From Segeticoccus rhizosphaerae (lineage in GTDB: Bacteria; Actinomycetota; Actinomycetes; Actinomycetales; Dermatophilaceae), in contig NZ_VOHR01000009.1 of the NCBI RefSeq assembly GCF_009192725.1, positions 1 through 33,264 of the forward strand: DNA of 33,264 nucleotides, given 5' to 3'. Both the position numbers and the translations under genes were made by a program. Position 1 is the first letter of the stretch; each line of letters starts with the position of its first letter. This document shows positions 25,837-33,264 of the stretch, one piece after another. The notes below the pieces were generated by a model that did no database searches, was not told the DNA's origin, and was given only the letters and a program-made list of their open reading frames with translations.

Positions 25837-26913
25837 TCAGCCGGTCTCTTCGTCAAGGACCCAGGCCCGCTTCAGCGGCAAGCGTGCGCGCGTATCAGCG
25901 GGGAGAAGCTCGTAGACGGCGAAAAGCTGATCAAGGACTTTTTCCGAGTCCCATAGCCGAATCTTGAGGCGGTTGGCACGCAGTTCATCCTGGCCTCCCT
26001 TGTTCAGACCTCCCCACGCCACCAAGAGCCCCTGGTCAGCGTGCGTGGTGCCTATCGCCCCATTGAGACCCCGAACTACCCTTGAGCCGATCGGGCTGGC
26101 TTCGGACTTGCATTCCACAATCAGAGTTGGCGAGTCGAGGCCGAGCGGGCCGCTTCCTGCCATGATGTCCACTCCGCCGTCCGGGCCCTCGGGGGACACG
26201 TCGCAAACGTAGCCCTGCACCTCCAGAATGTCAGCGATGAGGCCAGTGAGCTTGTGCTGTCCGAAGTTCTCCACCAAATGAGTGCGGACACGATCACGAA
26301 TGGCTTCCAGCGTCGGCGCAGGATTGGGGTCCGCGACGTCGCTTCCGTCGTCGGCCGTTGTGTCAATCGGGGCCGAGGGGCCCTGTGCGCCAGCAACAGC
26401 TGCGTCGCTTGCTGACAGACCTCCGGGGTCAATCCCGGTGTCGAGCATCTTCGTCAGCCGCACCTCGGCATTGTTCTTGGAAGCCTGGAAGATCGTCATG
26501 GCACCGTTGAGCGTGTTGAGGAGATCATCTTTCACTGCGGCACGGGAGACATCGCTGCGTTTCCAGTCCACGCCGATGGTGTGACGTCGGCTCGGATCTT
26601 CCTCTTGGGAGAGGTACTTGTAGCCGCGGGTGCAGAAGCCCAGTGCGATCTTCTTCGTGGTCTTGAGGGGCATAACGACGACGTCCCCCGGTTGGATTGC
26701 CCCTCGCAAGGCCCACAACTGTCCCGCAAAGTTGTTCTGTCGGCCAACGGACGCGCTCGGATAGCCCGCCTTGACAGCCTCTTTCACCTGGTCGCGGCTC
26801 GTCGCTGAGCTGAGATCACCGACCTCCCGGAACCCGCCCCCTGCGACGTTGTTCTCCAAGGCCCAGCCTTCTCGCTCACCAACGCGCCCCACGCGCACGA
26901 TCCATGCTGCCAT
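25837..26913 (-). CDS. Mrr-type restriction endonuclease with PUA/EVE-like N-terminal domain
   Basis: The 358-residue protein ends in a PD-(D/E)XK domain of the Mrr type: LIADILEVQGYVCDVSPEG, PDGGVDI (Asp 249), LIVECK (Glu 267, Lys 269) and ADQGLLVAWGGL. Mrr proteins cut methylated or otherwise modified DNA. The N-terminal 100 residues (AWIVRVGRVGEREGWALE... GDVVVMPLKTTKKIALGFCTRGYKY) resemble PUA/EVE-like modified-base readers in pattern; that fold call is inference. A low-complexity Asp/Pro/Ala linker (about 175-200) joins them. The ATG at 26913 is chosen because AAGGGG lies upstream; the frame up to 26958 adds 15 residues without support. It follows the HNH gene on the same strand. Confidence 0.83.
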   Translation of the reverse strand: MAAWIVRVGRVGEREGWALENNVAGGGFREVGDLSSATSRDQVKEAVKAGYPSASVGRQNNFAGQLWALRGAIQPGDVVVMPLKTTKKIALGFCTRGYKYLSQEEDPSRRHTIGVDWKRSDVSRAAVKDDLLNTLNGAMTIFQASKNNAEVRLTKMLDTGIDPGGLSASDAAVAGAQGPSAPIDTTADDGSDVADPNPAPTLEAIRDRVRTHLVENFGQHKLTGLIADILEVQGYVCDVSPEGPDGGVDIMAGSGPLGLDSPTLIVECKSEASPIGSRVVRGLNGAIGTTHADQGLLVAWGGLNKGGQDELRANRLKIRLWDSEKVLDQLFAVYELLPADTRARLPLKRAWVLDEETG

Positions 26914-26978
26914 CACAATCCCCTTCGGTGCGGTTGCCTGACACCATATAGACACCACCGGGCCGACACAGACCGGGC

Positions 26979-27001
26979 GACCAAGGCTTCCATCCTTGGT
27001 C
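26979..27001. terminator. Hairpin between HNH and Mrr-type genes
   Basis: GACCAAGG (26979-26986) pairs with CCTTGGTC (26994-27001) across seven bases. It sits 81 bases past the HNH stop and 66 before the Mrr-type start. No T-tract is seen in either direction, so it may be a weak terminator or an operator. Confidence 0.45.
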
Positions 27002-27081
27002 TGCCCTGTTGCATGACCGAGGGTCCCGGACGAACCCCACAGTTCGATCGCCAGATCGGCTTATATGCCCTTCGGGAGGTT

Positions 27082-27999
27082 CTACGCGGACATGAACAGA
27101 GTGTCCATGTGCCACTCGAGAGCGTCGCGGTCCGGCCGATCCACTCGCCGGCTCGGGAGGGACACCAGCGACTCTCCTGCTCGCGAGTAGAACTCGTCAC
27201 CGTTGCCGAAGTCTCGACGCAACCGCGGACTAACGTGTAGCCGCAGCGCAGGGTCGACGCCAAGGTAGCCACGGTCAAACAACGTATGTATGTCCGACCG
27301 CAGTAGGAGTCCGTTGTCCACGCGGTTCTGGCCTTCCTGCGACACCGGGCGGATGTGTGCTGCCTCAAGCACCGGGCGGATCTTCGCCCCCGTGATCGCA
27401 CATCGGCGTTCGTATGCTGTGAGCACCAGCGCCTTGAACGCTCGCTGCCCCAGTCGGGCGGCCACCAGCCGCGGGTCTCCGAAGACAGCTCCGGGCACGA
27501 CGGCGGCTTCCGTGGACGCCCGTAGCAGGGTCTCCAGCGCCGCTTCAAGGTAAGAGCCGGACTCCGACTCGAGGTCGTAAGACTTACCCATGACGATGTT
27601 GGCGGCGAAGTCCGGCGGCGGGCTGATCGCCTCGGACTCGTCAACGAAGAAGACGTCTCGCAAGAGCACGCAGCCCACCATAGGGTCCTCATCATCGCCC
27701 AGCGGTTGTCTGCGATACCTGGCGATCGCGAGGCGCATCGCCTCCAAGGACGGGACACCGTTGGCCTCCCCGAAGAACTCCCACGCCTCCGAGATCCGCA
27801 ACGTGGTGGCGTTGCTGAGGAAGCCGCCCCCGACAAGGTGGTCGTTGGGTTTGTGCGTCTTGAAGACGAAAGGCTCGCCCGACCCGATGGCCTGAAACCC
27901 CCGTCCGCTCGGCCTCCAGAAGTTAACCTCGCTCAGATGAGGTCGCGCCAGGAGGAACTGATACCAGTCCTGGTCGGTCACCCCTACGAAGGCCCTCAC
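27082..27999 (-). CDS. HNH restriction-type endonuclease with N-terminal reader-like domain
   Basis: The 305-residue protein has an HNH_2-type nuclease at about residues 195-245: RCAITGAKIRPVLEAAHIRPVS (Cys 200, His 215), RVDNGLLLRSDIHTLFDRG (Asn 229, His 238). The N-terminus (FVGVTDQDWYQFLLARPHLSEVNFW... GEPFVFKTHKPNDHLVGGGFLS) has the look of a PUA/EVE-type domain seen in predicted restriction endonucleases of the COG3440 type. All expected nuclease residues are present. It has no ribosome site; the GTG at 27999 is a few bases after a promoter-like sequence and probably gives a leaderless transcript. It is divergent from the PLD-helicase gene, a pairing that suggests joint function in defence. 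Confidence 0.83.
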   Translation of the reverse strand: MRAFVGVTDQDWYQFLLARPHLSEVNFWRPSGRGFQAIGSGEPFVFKTHKPNDHLVGGGFLSNATTLRISEAWEFFGEANGVPSLEAMRLAIARYRRQPLGDDEDPMVGCVLLRDVFFVDESEAISPPPDFAANIVMGKSYDLESESGSYLEAALETLLRASTEAAVVPGAVFGDPRLVAARLGQRAFKALVLTAYERRCAITGAKIRPVLEAAHIRPVSQEGQNRVDNGLLLRSDIHTLFDRGYLGVDPALRLHVSPRLRRDFGNGDEFYSRAGESLVSLPSRRVDRPDRDALEWHMDTLFMSA

Positions 28000-28005
28000 G
28001 ACGAC

Positions 28006-28039
28006 AGTCTATTGACGTCAAGCACCCGTCGTGGGTCAA
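28006..28039 (-). promoter_or_regulatory. Possible promoter of the HNH gene
   Basis: On the minus strand TTGACC (complement of 28034-28039) is followed after 18 bases by TCAATA (28010-28015) and overlapping TAGACT (28006-28011). Transcription would begin within a few bases of the GTG at 27999, in line with the missing ribosome site. Confidence 0.35.
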
Positions 28040-28125
28040 GATTTCGCATCGACTGCCGACCTGTAACCGCATTGTCGGCGACGTGTGCCAAGCTCGCCAA
28101 GGCGACGCATGCAGGGAGGCAAACG

Positions 28126-31100
28126 GTGGATGAGGGGCTCTACGAGGCTCTACTCACGGCGAGACTGGCGGCAAACCTGGCCGACGACATACGGTTCGTG
28201 CCCGAGCTACAACTCGTCGACCCCGCAGAGCAGCCCGCGGTCCTCGCCCGGCACGTCGCCCAAGCCACCGCCCGCCGCCTCACCATCGAGCGTGACCCGG
28301 CCAAGCGCGTCGCCCTCGTCAACCAGGTTCTGCATCTCCTCGAGCAGCCCGACGACTCTGTCGAACCGGGCCCGCAGCAGCTCCTGACGCTTGCGGTCCC
28401 GCCGGCCCCGGGCGTTCCACCTACCACCACCCGCCGGCCATCCACGCCTCTCTCCGACGCTGCCCTTCTCACCAACGCTCACGGCGAACCCGCCCTGGGC
28501 CACGAACTCCGCGCCGAGATCGACTCCGCCGACCAAGTTGACCTGCTCTGCGCCTTCGTCAAGTGGTATGGCCTGCGGATCCTGGAGCCGGAGCTGCGGC
28601 GGCTCCGCGAGCGCGGCACCACCCTTCGGGTCATCACCACCACCTACGTCGGGGCTACAGAGCGTGCGGCGCTCGACCGCCTCGTGCGCGAGTTCGGAGC
28701 AGAGGTCCGGGTCCAATACGACATCCTGCGGACCCGCTTGCACGCCAAGGCATGGCTCTTCCGCCGAGACACTGGGTACGACACGGCATACGTCGGCTCA
28801 TCCAACCTCTCCCGAGCCGCCTTGCTCGAGGGAGTGGAATGGAACGTGCGTCTCTCGCGCATCGCAACTCCCTCGCTGCTGCAGAAGTTCGAGGCCACCT
28901 TCGACTCCTACTGGAACGATGAGTCCTACGAGCCATACAACCCGGATCGTGATCGCGACCGTCTCGATGACGCCTTGGCAGAGGCATCCGGGCGCAAGCA
29001 GAGTGACCGGGTCACGGTCTCGCTGTCTGGGATGCAGATCGAGGCCCGACCACACCAGCGACGCATGCTGGAGGCACTCGAGGTCGAACGCGTCGTGCGA
29101 AACCGGCACCGCAACCTCGTTGTGGCAGCCACCGGCACCGGCAAGACGGTCGTGGCGGCGCTGGATTACCGTCGGCTCGCGAGCGAGGCCGATCGTCATG
29201 GTCGCCCTATGCCCACCCTGCTCTTCGTCGCCCACCGCAAGGAGATTCTCGACCAGTCGCTCCGCACCTACCGTGAGGTCCTCAACGACGCGAACTTCGG
29301 GGAGCTATATGTCGGAGGTACTCGCCCTGAGCGTTGGCGTCACGTATTCGCCTCGGTCCAGTCGCTGTCGTCGTATGACGTGACTCAGGTCCCAGGCGAT
29401 GCCTACGAGATTGTGGTGATTGACGAGTTCCACCACGCGCAGGCACCCACCTACCGCCGGATCATTCAGCACCTGACTCCGAACGAACTGCTCGGACTCA
29501 CCGCCACCCCGGAGCGGGCCGACGGAACTGACGTCCGAGATTCCTACTTCGAAGGTCGCTCTGCCTGTGAGCTACGGCTCTGGGAAGCGCTCGAGGACGA
29601 GCTCCTGTCGCCGTTCCACTACTTCGGTGTCGCCGACGGGACCGACCTCGCGCAAGTGCAATGGAAGCGTGGCCGCTATGACGAGGCCGCGCTGTCGTCC
29701 GTCTACACCGGCAACGACGCTCGGGCGCGCATCGTGCTCAAGCAGGTGGCGGAAAAGATCGCCGACCCGGCCACCATGCGCGCGCTCGGGTTTTGCGTCT
29801 CCGTTGCCCACGCTGGCTACATGGCCGATGTATTCAACCGAGCCGGCATTCCAGCGCTGTCCGTGAGCGGCAATACCTCCGGCCACGACCGGACGGAGGC
29901 CCTGCGTCGTCTGCGGCGCCGGGAGGTCAACGTGCTGTTTGCGGCCGACTTGTTTAACGAGGGACTCGACCTCCCCGTGGTCGACACGGTCTTGTTCCTG
30001 CGCCCCACGGAGAGCGCCACGATCTTCCTGCAGCAACTGGGCCGTGGTTTACGTCATGCCGAGGGCAAGGCCGTCCTCACAGCACTCGACTTCGTGGGTC
30101 ATCAGCGCCAGGAGTTTCGCTTCGATCAGCGCTTTCGCGCGCTCACGGGCGCCACTCGGCGTGGTCTTCGGCACCAGGTCGAGCAGGGCTTCCCCACCCT
30201 GCCGTCTGGGTGCCAGGTGATCCTGGACGAGACGACCCAGCGCGCTGTCCTCGACAACATCAAGAGCCAGGTGTCGAGCCGGTGGAACCAGATCGTCGCG
30301 GAGCTTCGCCGGCACCGCACGACCGACCTGGCGGAGTTTGTCCGCGAGTCCGGGGTCGAGTTATCAGACATCGTGCGAGCTGATCGGTCCTGGACTCGGC
30401 TACGGCGTGAGGCTGGCGTGTCGACGCCCGAGGGAGGCCCCCATGAAGCAAGCCTGCTCAAGCGAGTGCGCGCCCTGGTGCATGTCGATGACCCCGCCCG
30501 CGCGGCGGCCTACTCCACATGGCTCTCGGACCCTGCACCCGCGTATGCAGCCGCGTCACCGGGACGCCGAGCCTACGGTCGGATGCTGTTCTTCTCGCTG
30601 TGGCCAGACGGCGGTGGGTTCGGCTCCTACCAGGAGGGTTTGACCGCCCTTGCGGCAGAGCCCACCGTCCGGGATGAGCTGCGGCAGTTGATCGGCATTG
30701 GCCTCGACCAGGCGGCGCACGTCACCACGTCCTTGTCCGGAGCGCTGTCTGAACGCCCCCTTAAGGTCCATGCGCGCTACACACGTGAAGAGGCGGTCGC
30801 AGCCTTGGATTATGTCGCTATTGACGGGCGCAAGCCGAACAGCTTCCGCGAAGGGGTCCTCTTCTCCGAGGCCGCGCACTCGGACGCCTTCTTTGTCACG
30901 CTCAAGAAGTCCGAGTCCGACTACTCACCGACGACGATGTATCAGGACTATGCGATTAGCCCGACGCTGTTCCATTGGGAGTCACAGTCCAACACTACGA
31001 TCGCCTCCAAGACCGGGCAGCGTTACCTCCACCACAAAGAGCGTGGGACCCACGTTTTGCTCTTTGCACGACCCGAGAAGGTCACGGAGTTCGGGTCGGG

Positions 31101-31230
31101 CGCGCCCTACCTTTTCCTCGGCACCGCGAACTATGTCAGCCACCGTGGCGAGCGGCCGATAGCGATCACCTGGAAGCTCGACACCCCGATGCCGGCAGAA
31201 AGGTTCACAGAAGCCAGCGTGGTTGCCTGA
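28126..31230 (+). CDS. PLD nuclease-SF2 helicase-DUF3427 fusion protein
   Basis: The 1034-residue protein has three parts. Residues about 130-270 form a phospholipase-D-type nuclease domain with a single HxK motif, LHAKAWLF (His 206, Lys 208) and GSSNLSRAAL. Residues about 305-700 form an SF2 helicase: ATGTGKT (335-341), VIDEFHHA (Asp 433), LGLTATPERADG, ADLFNEGLDLP and QQLGRGLRH (about 636-644). The C-terminus (about 880-1030, YTREEAVAALDY, FVTLKKSESDYSPTTMYQDYAISP, FHWESQS) is DUF3427. This layout occurs in phage-defence islands of many bacteria; the DUF3427 part may recognise DNA or its modification. GTG 28126 is chosen because GGGAGG stands six bases before it; the open frame to 27706 is antisense to the HNH gene. 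Confidence 0.9.
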   Translation: MDEGLYEALLTARLAANLADDIRFVPELQLVDPAEQPAVLARHVAQATARRLTIERDPAKRVALVNQVLHLLEQPDDSVEPGPQQLLTLAVPPAPGVPPTTTRRPSTPLSDAALLTNAHGEPALGHELRAEIDSADQVDLLCAFVKWYGLRILEPELRRLRERGTTLRVITTTYVGATERAALDRLVREFGAEVRVQYDILRTRLHAKAWLFRRDTGYDTAYVGSSNLSRAALLEGVEWNVRLSRIATPSLLQKFEATFDSYWNDESYEPYNPDRDRDRLDDALAEASGRKQSDRVTVSLSGMQIEARPHQRRMLEALEVERVVRNRHRNLVVAATGTGKTVVAALDYRRLASEADRHGRPMPTLLFVAHRKEILDQSLRTYREVLNDANFGELYVGGTRPERWRHVFASVQSLSSYDVTQVPGDAYEIVVIDEFHHAQAPTYRRIIQHLTPNELLGLTATPERADGTDVRDSYFEGRSACELRLWEALEDELLSPFHYFGVADGTDLAQVQWKRGRYDEAALSSVYTGNDARARIVLKQVAEKIADPATMRALGFCVSVAHAGYMADVFNRAGIPALSVSGNTSGHDRTEALRRLRRREVNVLFAADLFNEGLDLPVVDTVLFLRPTESATIFLQQLGRGLRHAEGKAVLTALDFVGHQRQEFRFDQRFRALTGATRRGLRHQVEQGFPTLPSGCQVILDETTQRAVLDNIKSQVSSRWNQIVAELRRHRTTDLAEFVRESGVELSDIVRADRSWTRLRREAGVSTPEGGPHEASLLKRVRALVHVDDPARAAAYSTWLSDPAPAYAAASPGRRAYGRMLFFSLWPDGGGFGSYQEGLTALAAEPTVRDELRQLIGIGLDQAAHVTTSLSGALSERPLKVHARYTREEAVAALDYVAIDGRKPNSFREGVLFSEAAHSDAFFVTLKKSESDYSPTTMYQDYAISPTLFHWESQSNTTIASKTGQRYLHHKERGTHVLLFARPEKVTEFGSGAPYLFLGTANYVSHRGERPIAITWKLDTPMPAERFTEASVVA

Positions 31231-31645
31231 CCGGTGTGGTTCCGGCGGACACTTGACCAGCTGGGGGAATTCCTACAGTGGCCGAGTATGCAGAGGACCC
31301 GTATTTGTTTGAGGATTTCACGGGATGCTGGGTATACTTTCTCACACTCAAGCTCACGAGATGTGCTGCGAGTTCTATCGCTGCGATTGGTTCTGGTCTT
31401 CTGGATGCAACATCCGACTCCCGCCACTCTCGGTCTGCCGCAGCCTCGTCGCGAGCCCACAGGTACCGGAGGCGGTCGACATACGACTCCTCAACGCATG
31501 CCTCACACAGGAGCCACCTTGGTCACACGTGCGTCCAAACGTGCGTACGCGTGAGGTCGGTCGTCAATGGGGTCTGTCTAGCCCGAATGCGTTGTGATCG
31601 GCACACGCTCTCCGCCACATCTTGATGGTGCACGAAGCCCCGATA
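31231..31645. other. Lower-GC interval without a recognisable gene
   Basis: This 415-base stretch after the helicase stop is visibly richer in A and T than its surroundings. One plus-strand frame from GTG 31278 starts AEYAEDPYLFEDFTGCWVYF, which looks protein-like for about 25 residues, but the rest is Ser/Arg-rich and unconvincing. It may be the decayed edge of an inserted segment. Confidence 0.4.
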
Positions 31646-32116
31646 TTAAGTGGGGGAAACGCCCTCATCTGGATTCATTGCCCAGCACTGTCTGGGCAAA
31701 TGGCCGCGTCCTTCCGCCTTTCGTTGCCGGAGGCACGCACGTATAAGGACGAACTTATGGTCGTCAGAGGAAACCTCCCTCAGATCTCGCGTCACAAGGT
31801 TCCGCTGGCTTTCCGAATCTAGGACGGCATTCCACGCCTCCCATTGGTCTGGTGCAATCCATCCGAGCCGAGCCGCATCAAACTCATCTTCAAACAGCCG
31901 CAGATACCGATGACGGTGTTGCCGATGCTTACGCGTCCCCTTACGGGTTATAAGTAGGTCATCGTCAATCTGCCAATATCGCTCGATGTAAAGGTTGCCG
32001 AGCTGCAATGGCTCCTGTCGAGTTTGCAGTTTGAGTTCTCGGCCCGCGTATGCGAGGCCAACGATCGCGACAATCAAGGTCGCCGCGCTCACGGCTAGCG
32101 CGATCCAAGAAGACAC
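31646..32116 (-). CDS. Small membrane-anchored orphan protein
   Basis: No family is recognised. The 156-residue product has one N-terminal transmembrane segment (WIALAVSAATLIVAIVGLAYAG), then a charged cytoplasmic-looking region (RELKLQTRQEPLQLGNLYIERYWQ, RHRYLRLFEDEFDAARLGWI, WEAWNAVLDSE). The shape is that of small proteins with a single anchor and an intracellular helical tail. GTG 32116 is chosen because AGGAGG lies five bases upstream; a TTG three bases earlier is too close. Codon use is less GC-biased than in the flanking genes, which suggests transfer along with the neighbouring island. It stands between the defence genes and the IS256 element. Confidence 0.65.
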   Translation of the reverse strand: MSSWIALAVSAATLIVAIVGLAYAGRELKLQTRQEPLQLGNLYIERYWQIDDDLLITRKGTRKHRQHRHRYLRLFEDEFDAARLGWIAPDQWEAWNAVLDSESQRNLVTRDLREVSSDDHKFVLIRACLRQRKAEGRGHLPRQCWAMNPDEGVSPT

Positions 32117-32274
32117 CAATACCTCCTAGACGCGACAGGGTGGTCCCCAGGGCCAGTTCAAAGTCGTCGGTTCGGCGTGGCGCCGTGGTGACACGCCGGT
32201 GCGGGTGTACAAGCCGGGCGGGCACGGCCAGTACCGGGATCGTTGTGGGTGCTTGAAATCCATTCCGATCGATC

Positions 32275-33168
32275 GGAGTTGCGTCCCTCATAGTGGTGTA
32301 ACGCGGTCGGCGTGATCTTGTCCGGCGAGTCGTCGTGACGAGAGCGCGGCCACCGCGTGATCCTTCGAGTGAACCGTTCAAAGCACTCTCGAGAGGAATC
32401 ATCACGATGACCGCACCTCACAGTCTGAACCCTGCCCGGCTGTTGGACCAAGCCTTGTCGGATGCCTCGCCGGATTTGATGCGTCACTTGTTGTCCACGG
32501 TGGTCAACGCGTTGTTGTCGGCCGAGGCTGACGTGGTCTGCGGCGCCGAGTACGGCACGCCGTCGCCGGAGCGGGTGACGTCGCGCAATGGCTACCGGCA
32601 CCGCGAGTTGGACACCCGCGCCGGCACCATCGACGTGGCGATCCCGAAACTGCGCCAGGGGTCCTACTTCCCAGAGTGGTTGTTGGAGCGCCGCAAGCGC
32701 GCCGAGTCGGCGTTGATCAGCGTGGTCGCCACCTGCTACCTGCTCGGGGTCTCCACCCGGCGGATGGACAAGTTGGTCCAGTCGTTGGGCATCACGTCGT
32801 TGAGCAAGTCGCAGGTGAGTCGGATGGCGGCCGACCTGGATGAGCAGGTCGGCGCGTTCCGCACCCGCCCGCTCGGTGACGCGGGGCCGTTCACGTTCGT
32901 GGCCGCCGACGCCCTGACGATGAAGGTCCGCGAGAACGGGCGGGTGGTCAACGCCGTGGTGCTGGTCGCGACCGGGGTCAATGCCGATGGCCACCGCGAG
33001 GTCCTGGGCGTCAAGGTCGCCACCAGCGAGACCAAGGAGGCCTGGAACGCGTTCTTCGCCGACCTGGTCGCCCGTGGCCTGGCCGGGGTGCTGCTGGTCA
33101 CCAGCGACGCCCACGCGGGCCTGGTGGAGGCGATCGCGGCGAACCTGCCCGGCGCGTCCTGGCAGCGC
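32275..33168 (+). mobile_element. IS256-family element, right part missing
   Basis: The left end is placed near 32275 because CCCTCATAGTGGTGTAACGC (32285-32304) resembles the terminal repeat of IS256-family elements. The transposase similarity stops at about 33168, where unrelated sequence begins, and no right terminal repeat is seen in the window. Both ends are approximate. Confidence 0.55.
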
Positions 33169-33246
33169 TCATCCGCGAACCTTGGGTGCGGCGGGATGGT
33201 CCCGCTGGTCCACCTCCACCGTCGGGAGAGGACCTTGGCAGCGTGA
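32407..33246 (+). pseudogene. Truncated IS256-family transposase
   Basis: From ATG 32407 (GAGAGG upstream) the frame gives 279 residues, where the family usually has about 400. It contains TSRNGYRHRELDTRAGTIDV, IPKLRQGSYFPEWLLERRKR, MDKLVQSLGI, SLSKSQVSRM, the first catalytic Asp in AADALTMKVRE (Asp 168) and the second in VTSDAHAGLVEAI (Asp 234). After LPGASWQR (33168) the usual CRTHY continuation is replaced by SSANLGCGGMVPLVHLHRRE and an early stop. The region with the catalytic Glu is therefore missing and the protein should be inactive. The break is not a simple frameshift, since none of the other frames resumes transposase sequence. Confidence 0.82.
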
Positions 33247-33264
33247 CCGGACAGGTCCAGCGGC

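Noticed and set aside
27706-28125. In-frame extension of the PLD-helicase gene
   Set aside because: It is antisense to the HNH gene up to 27999, and a GTG with a good ribosome site lies at 28126.
25169-31230. Assignment to a named defence system such as Gabija, Hachiman or DISARM
   Set aside because: The defining gene sets are missing: there is no OLD-type ATPase, no DUF1837 protein and no DISARM methyltransferase or drmAB pair.
1-33264. CRISPR arrays, tRNA or rRNA genes
   Set aside because: No regularly spaced direct repeats, cloverleaf-like sequence or rRNA sequence was seen on reading through the window.

Overview
The window is chromosomal DNA from a high-GC Gram-positive actinobacterium. 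The evidence is its strong GC bias, a DUF222/HNH endonuclease gene, a putative F420-dependent PPOX-family enzyme, a MalT-type LuxR regulator, start codons lying directly behind -10-like sequences, and TGATG/ATGA gene overlaps. The overall look suits Micrococcales (an Intrasporangiaceae-like genome), but no ribosomal or marker gene is present to settle the family.

Region by region. Bases 1-6256 hold a two-gene operon for an AddAB/RecB-like double-strand-break helicase-nuclease; the first gene runs off the left edge. Bases 6290-9295 hold a divergent pair (HxlR regulator and SAM methyltransferase), then a membrane-anchored matrixin-type metalloprotease. Bases 9341-11305 hold a six-helix membrane protein divergent from an overlapping pair, a PPOX/F420-type oxidoreductase and a TetR regulator, with two tandem 16-bp palindromes between them. 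Bases 11366-14435 hold a DUF222-HNH protein and a divergent beta-propeller lipoprotein. Bases 14479-21119 are a minus-strand block: a 965-residue MalT-like ATPase regulator, then two coupled membrane proteins (the second a DUF2306 member), a GNAT acetyltransferase with an extra N-terminal domain, a small membrane protein and a dihydrofolate-reductase-like protein. Bases 21287-24876 hold a DUF2695 protein, an HSL-type esterase, a decayed VOC (glyoxalase-fold) pseudogene and an exported staphylococcal-nuclease homologue.

Bases 25169-33264 are the accessory part and resemble a defence island. They hold a NERD-domain nuclease-like protein, a Mrr-type PD-(D/E)XK restriction endonuclease with a probable PUA/EVE-like N-terminal domain, an HNH endonuclease with another reader-like N-terminal domain, and, divergent from it, a 1034-residue protein combining a PLD (HxK) nuclease, an SF2 helicase and DUF3427. 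After these come a lower-GC stretch with a small membrane-anchored orphan gene and an IS256-family element that loses its 3' third inside the window. The four nuclease-type genes lie together with no DNA methyltransferase beside them, which suits modification-dependent (type IV-like) restriction. The system is inferred from domains and context only.

Other signals that the genes do not explain are a 22-nt exact repeat upstream of the metalloprotease and NERD genes, nested palindromes in front of the MalT-linked operon, a 13-bp-arm inverted repeat at 15134-15185, and a row of DnaA-box-like sequences upstream of the DUF222 gene.
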